This document shows positions 5,562 to 6,317 of a stretch of DNA of 6,317 bases, piece after piece (position 1 is the first letter of the stretch; every line of letters begins with the position of its first letter). The notes under the pieces were generated by a model. The model worked only from the letters and a program-made list of their open reading frames with translations, did no database searches and was not told where the DNA came from. Position numbers and translations under genes: made by a program. The stretch is from Alphaproteobacteria bacterium (GTDB taxonomy: Bacteria > Pseudomonadota > Alphaproteobacteria > Rhodobacterales > Rhodobacteraceae), in the NCBI GenBank assembly GCA_024277955.1, contig JAJRUE010000158.1, positions 1 through 6,317 of the forward strand, written 5' to 3'.

Positions 5562-6284
5562 ATGATACTTTACCCCGCCATCGATCTGAAAGACGGCCAG
5601 TGCGTGCGCCTCTACAAGGGCGACATGGCGCGCGCCACGGTATTCGGCGACGACCCCGCCGCTCAGGCCCGCGCCTTTGAACGCGCCGGCTGCGCCTGGC
5701 TGCATCTCGTCGATCTGAACGGCGCCTTTGCGGGCGCGCCGGTCAACGCCGCCGCGGTCGAAGCGATCCTGCGCGAAACCTCGGTGCCCGCGCAGCTGGG
5801 CGGCGGCATTCGCGATATGGCGACGATCGAACGCTGGCTGGACAAGGGGCTGGCCCGGGTCATCCTGGGCACCGTGGCGGTGGAAGACCCCGACCTCGTG
5901 CGCGAAGCGGCGCGGGCCTTTCCCGGCCAGGTCGCGGTGGGCATCGATGCGCGCGGCGGCCGGGTCGCCACCAAGGGCTGGGCCGAGGAAACCGACGTGA
6001 TGGTCACCGACCTGGCGCGCTCGTTCGAGGATGCCGGGGTGGCCGCGATCATCTACACCGACATCAACCGCGACGGCGCCATGCAAGGCCCCAACATCGC
6101 CGCCACCGCCACGCTGGCCAATGCCGTCACCATCCCGGTGATCGCCTCGGGCGGAGTGTCCTCGCTCGACGACCTGCGGGCGCTGAAGAACTGCGGCGCG
6201 CCGCTCGATGGCGCGATCTCGGGGCGCGCGCTCTACGACGGCGCCATCGAGCTTGCCGAAGCGCTCGCCGTGCTGGAGGGCTGA
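5562..6284 (+). CDS. hisA: ProFAR isomerase, HisA
   Basis: HisA is 1-(5-phosphoribosyl)-5-[(5-phosphoribosylamino)methylideneamino]imidazole-4-carboxamide isomerase. It carries out an Amadori rearrangement of ProFAR to PRFAR, the substrate of HisF-HisH, in the cytoplasm. The product has 240 residues, the family norm, with a (beta/alpha)8 barrel pattern. What is seen: MILYPAIDLKDGQCVRLYKGD at the N terminus with catalytic Asp8; phosphate-binding GGGIR (80-84); GIDARGG with the second catalytic Asp129; YTDINRDG (165-172); and the second phosphate-binding loop ASGGVSS (195-201). The open frame continues upstream to 5439, but the ATG at 5562 begins exactly at the conserved first strand, so it is preferred even though no good Shine-Dalgarno site precedes it. 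hisF follows after one base. hisA is separated from hisBH by the inverted DUF2147 gene, so it probably has its own promoter. Confidence 0.98.
   Translation: MILYPAIDLKDGQCVRLYKGDMARATVFGDDPAAQARAFERAGCAWLHLVDLNGAFAGAPVNAAAVEAILRETSVPAQLGGGIRDMATIERWLDKGLARVILGTVAVEDPDLVREAARAFPGQVAVGIDARGGRVATKGWAEETDVMVTDLARSFEDAGVAAIIYTDINRDGAMQGPNIAATATLANAVTIPVIASGGVSSLDDLRALKNCGAPLDGAISGRALYDGAIELAEALAVLEG
6275..6280 (+). promoter_or_regulatory. Shine-Dalgarno site of hisF inside the end of hisA
   Basis: GGAGGG lies in the last Leu-Glu-Gly codons of hisA, five bases before the hisF ATG. With the one-base gap between the genes, this points to translational coupling of hisA and hisF. Confidence 0.7.
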
Positions 6285-6285
6285 G

Positions 6286-6317
6286 ATGCTGAAAACCCGC
6301 ATCATCCCCTGCCTGGA
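6286..6317 (+). CDS. hisF: Imidazole glycerol phosphate synthase, cyclase subunit HisF (first codons only)
   Basis: The ten complete codons in the window read MLKTRIIPCL, with the first two bases of the next codon fitting Asp. This is the highly conserved HisF N terminus, whose Asp in IIPCLD is a catalytic residue. HisF takes ammonia from HisH and closes the imidazole ring to make IGP and AICAR. It starts one base after the hisA stop and has its own ribosome site in the hisA tail. The rest lies beyond the right edge. Confidence 0.95.
   Translation, partial: MLKTRIIPCL

Noticed and set aside
1..6317. Search for tRNA, rRNA, CRISPR, IS elements, riboswitches and attachment sites
   Set aside because: No direct-repeat arrays, transposase motifs, tRNA-like cloverleaf or riboswitch-like leader could be seen. 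Intergenic regions are all under 210 bp and are accounted for by promoters and hairpins.

Overview
The window looks like chromosomal DNA from an alphaproteobacterium, most likely Rhodobacterales/Rhodobacteraceae. The evidence is the high G+C with strong G/C third-codon bias, the style of the His proteins, and an intergenic element of the C-run, ATATTTT, AAAGAAGAAG type that I associate with that family. The assignment is inference; no rRNA or other taxonomic marker is present. I see no mobile element, CRISPR array, tRNA or rRNA, and no wholly new system.

Left part (1-3468, all minus strand): a three-gene unit read right to left. It starts with a GT39/ArnT-like polytopic membrane glycosyltransferase (3468 to 1927). 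This overlaps by 4 bp (ATGA) a MatB-type malonyl-CoA synthetase (1930 to 350). After 62 bp comes the N-terminal third or so of an NnrS-family haem/copper membrane protein (287 to beyond the left edge). The three products have no obvious common pathway. The ATGA junction argues for translational coupling of at least the first two.

Middle (3469-4827): a 133-bp divergent intergenic region carries a good sigma70-like promoter facing hisB (TTGGAA, 17 bp, TATAAG). It is followed by hisB (IGP dehydratase) and hisH (glutaminase subunit of IGP synthase). These overlap by one base: the TAG stop of hisB shares its G with the GTG start of hisH.

Right-centre (4828-5561): a 206-bp hairpin-dense intergenic region separates hisH (plus) from a convergent small exported DUF2147 protein (minus, 5420 to 5034). 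The region contains at least five inverted repeats. Two inverted copies of the same short element meet as a 10-bp perfect palindrome, so it is best read as a bidirectional terminator. A 141-bp divergent region then separates the DUF2147 gene from hisA.

Right end (5562-6317): hisA (ProFAR isomerase), then one base later the first codons of hisF (synthase subunit of IGP synthase), cut by the window edge. HisA makes PRFAR, HisF plus HisH convert PRFAR and glutamine to IGP and AICAR, and HisB dehydrates IGP. The window therefore holds three complete middle steps of histidine synthesis, with the his cluster split by an oppositely oriented cell-envelope gene.
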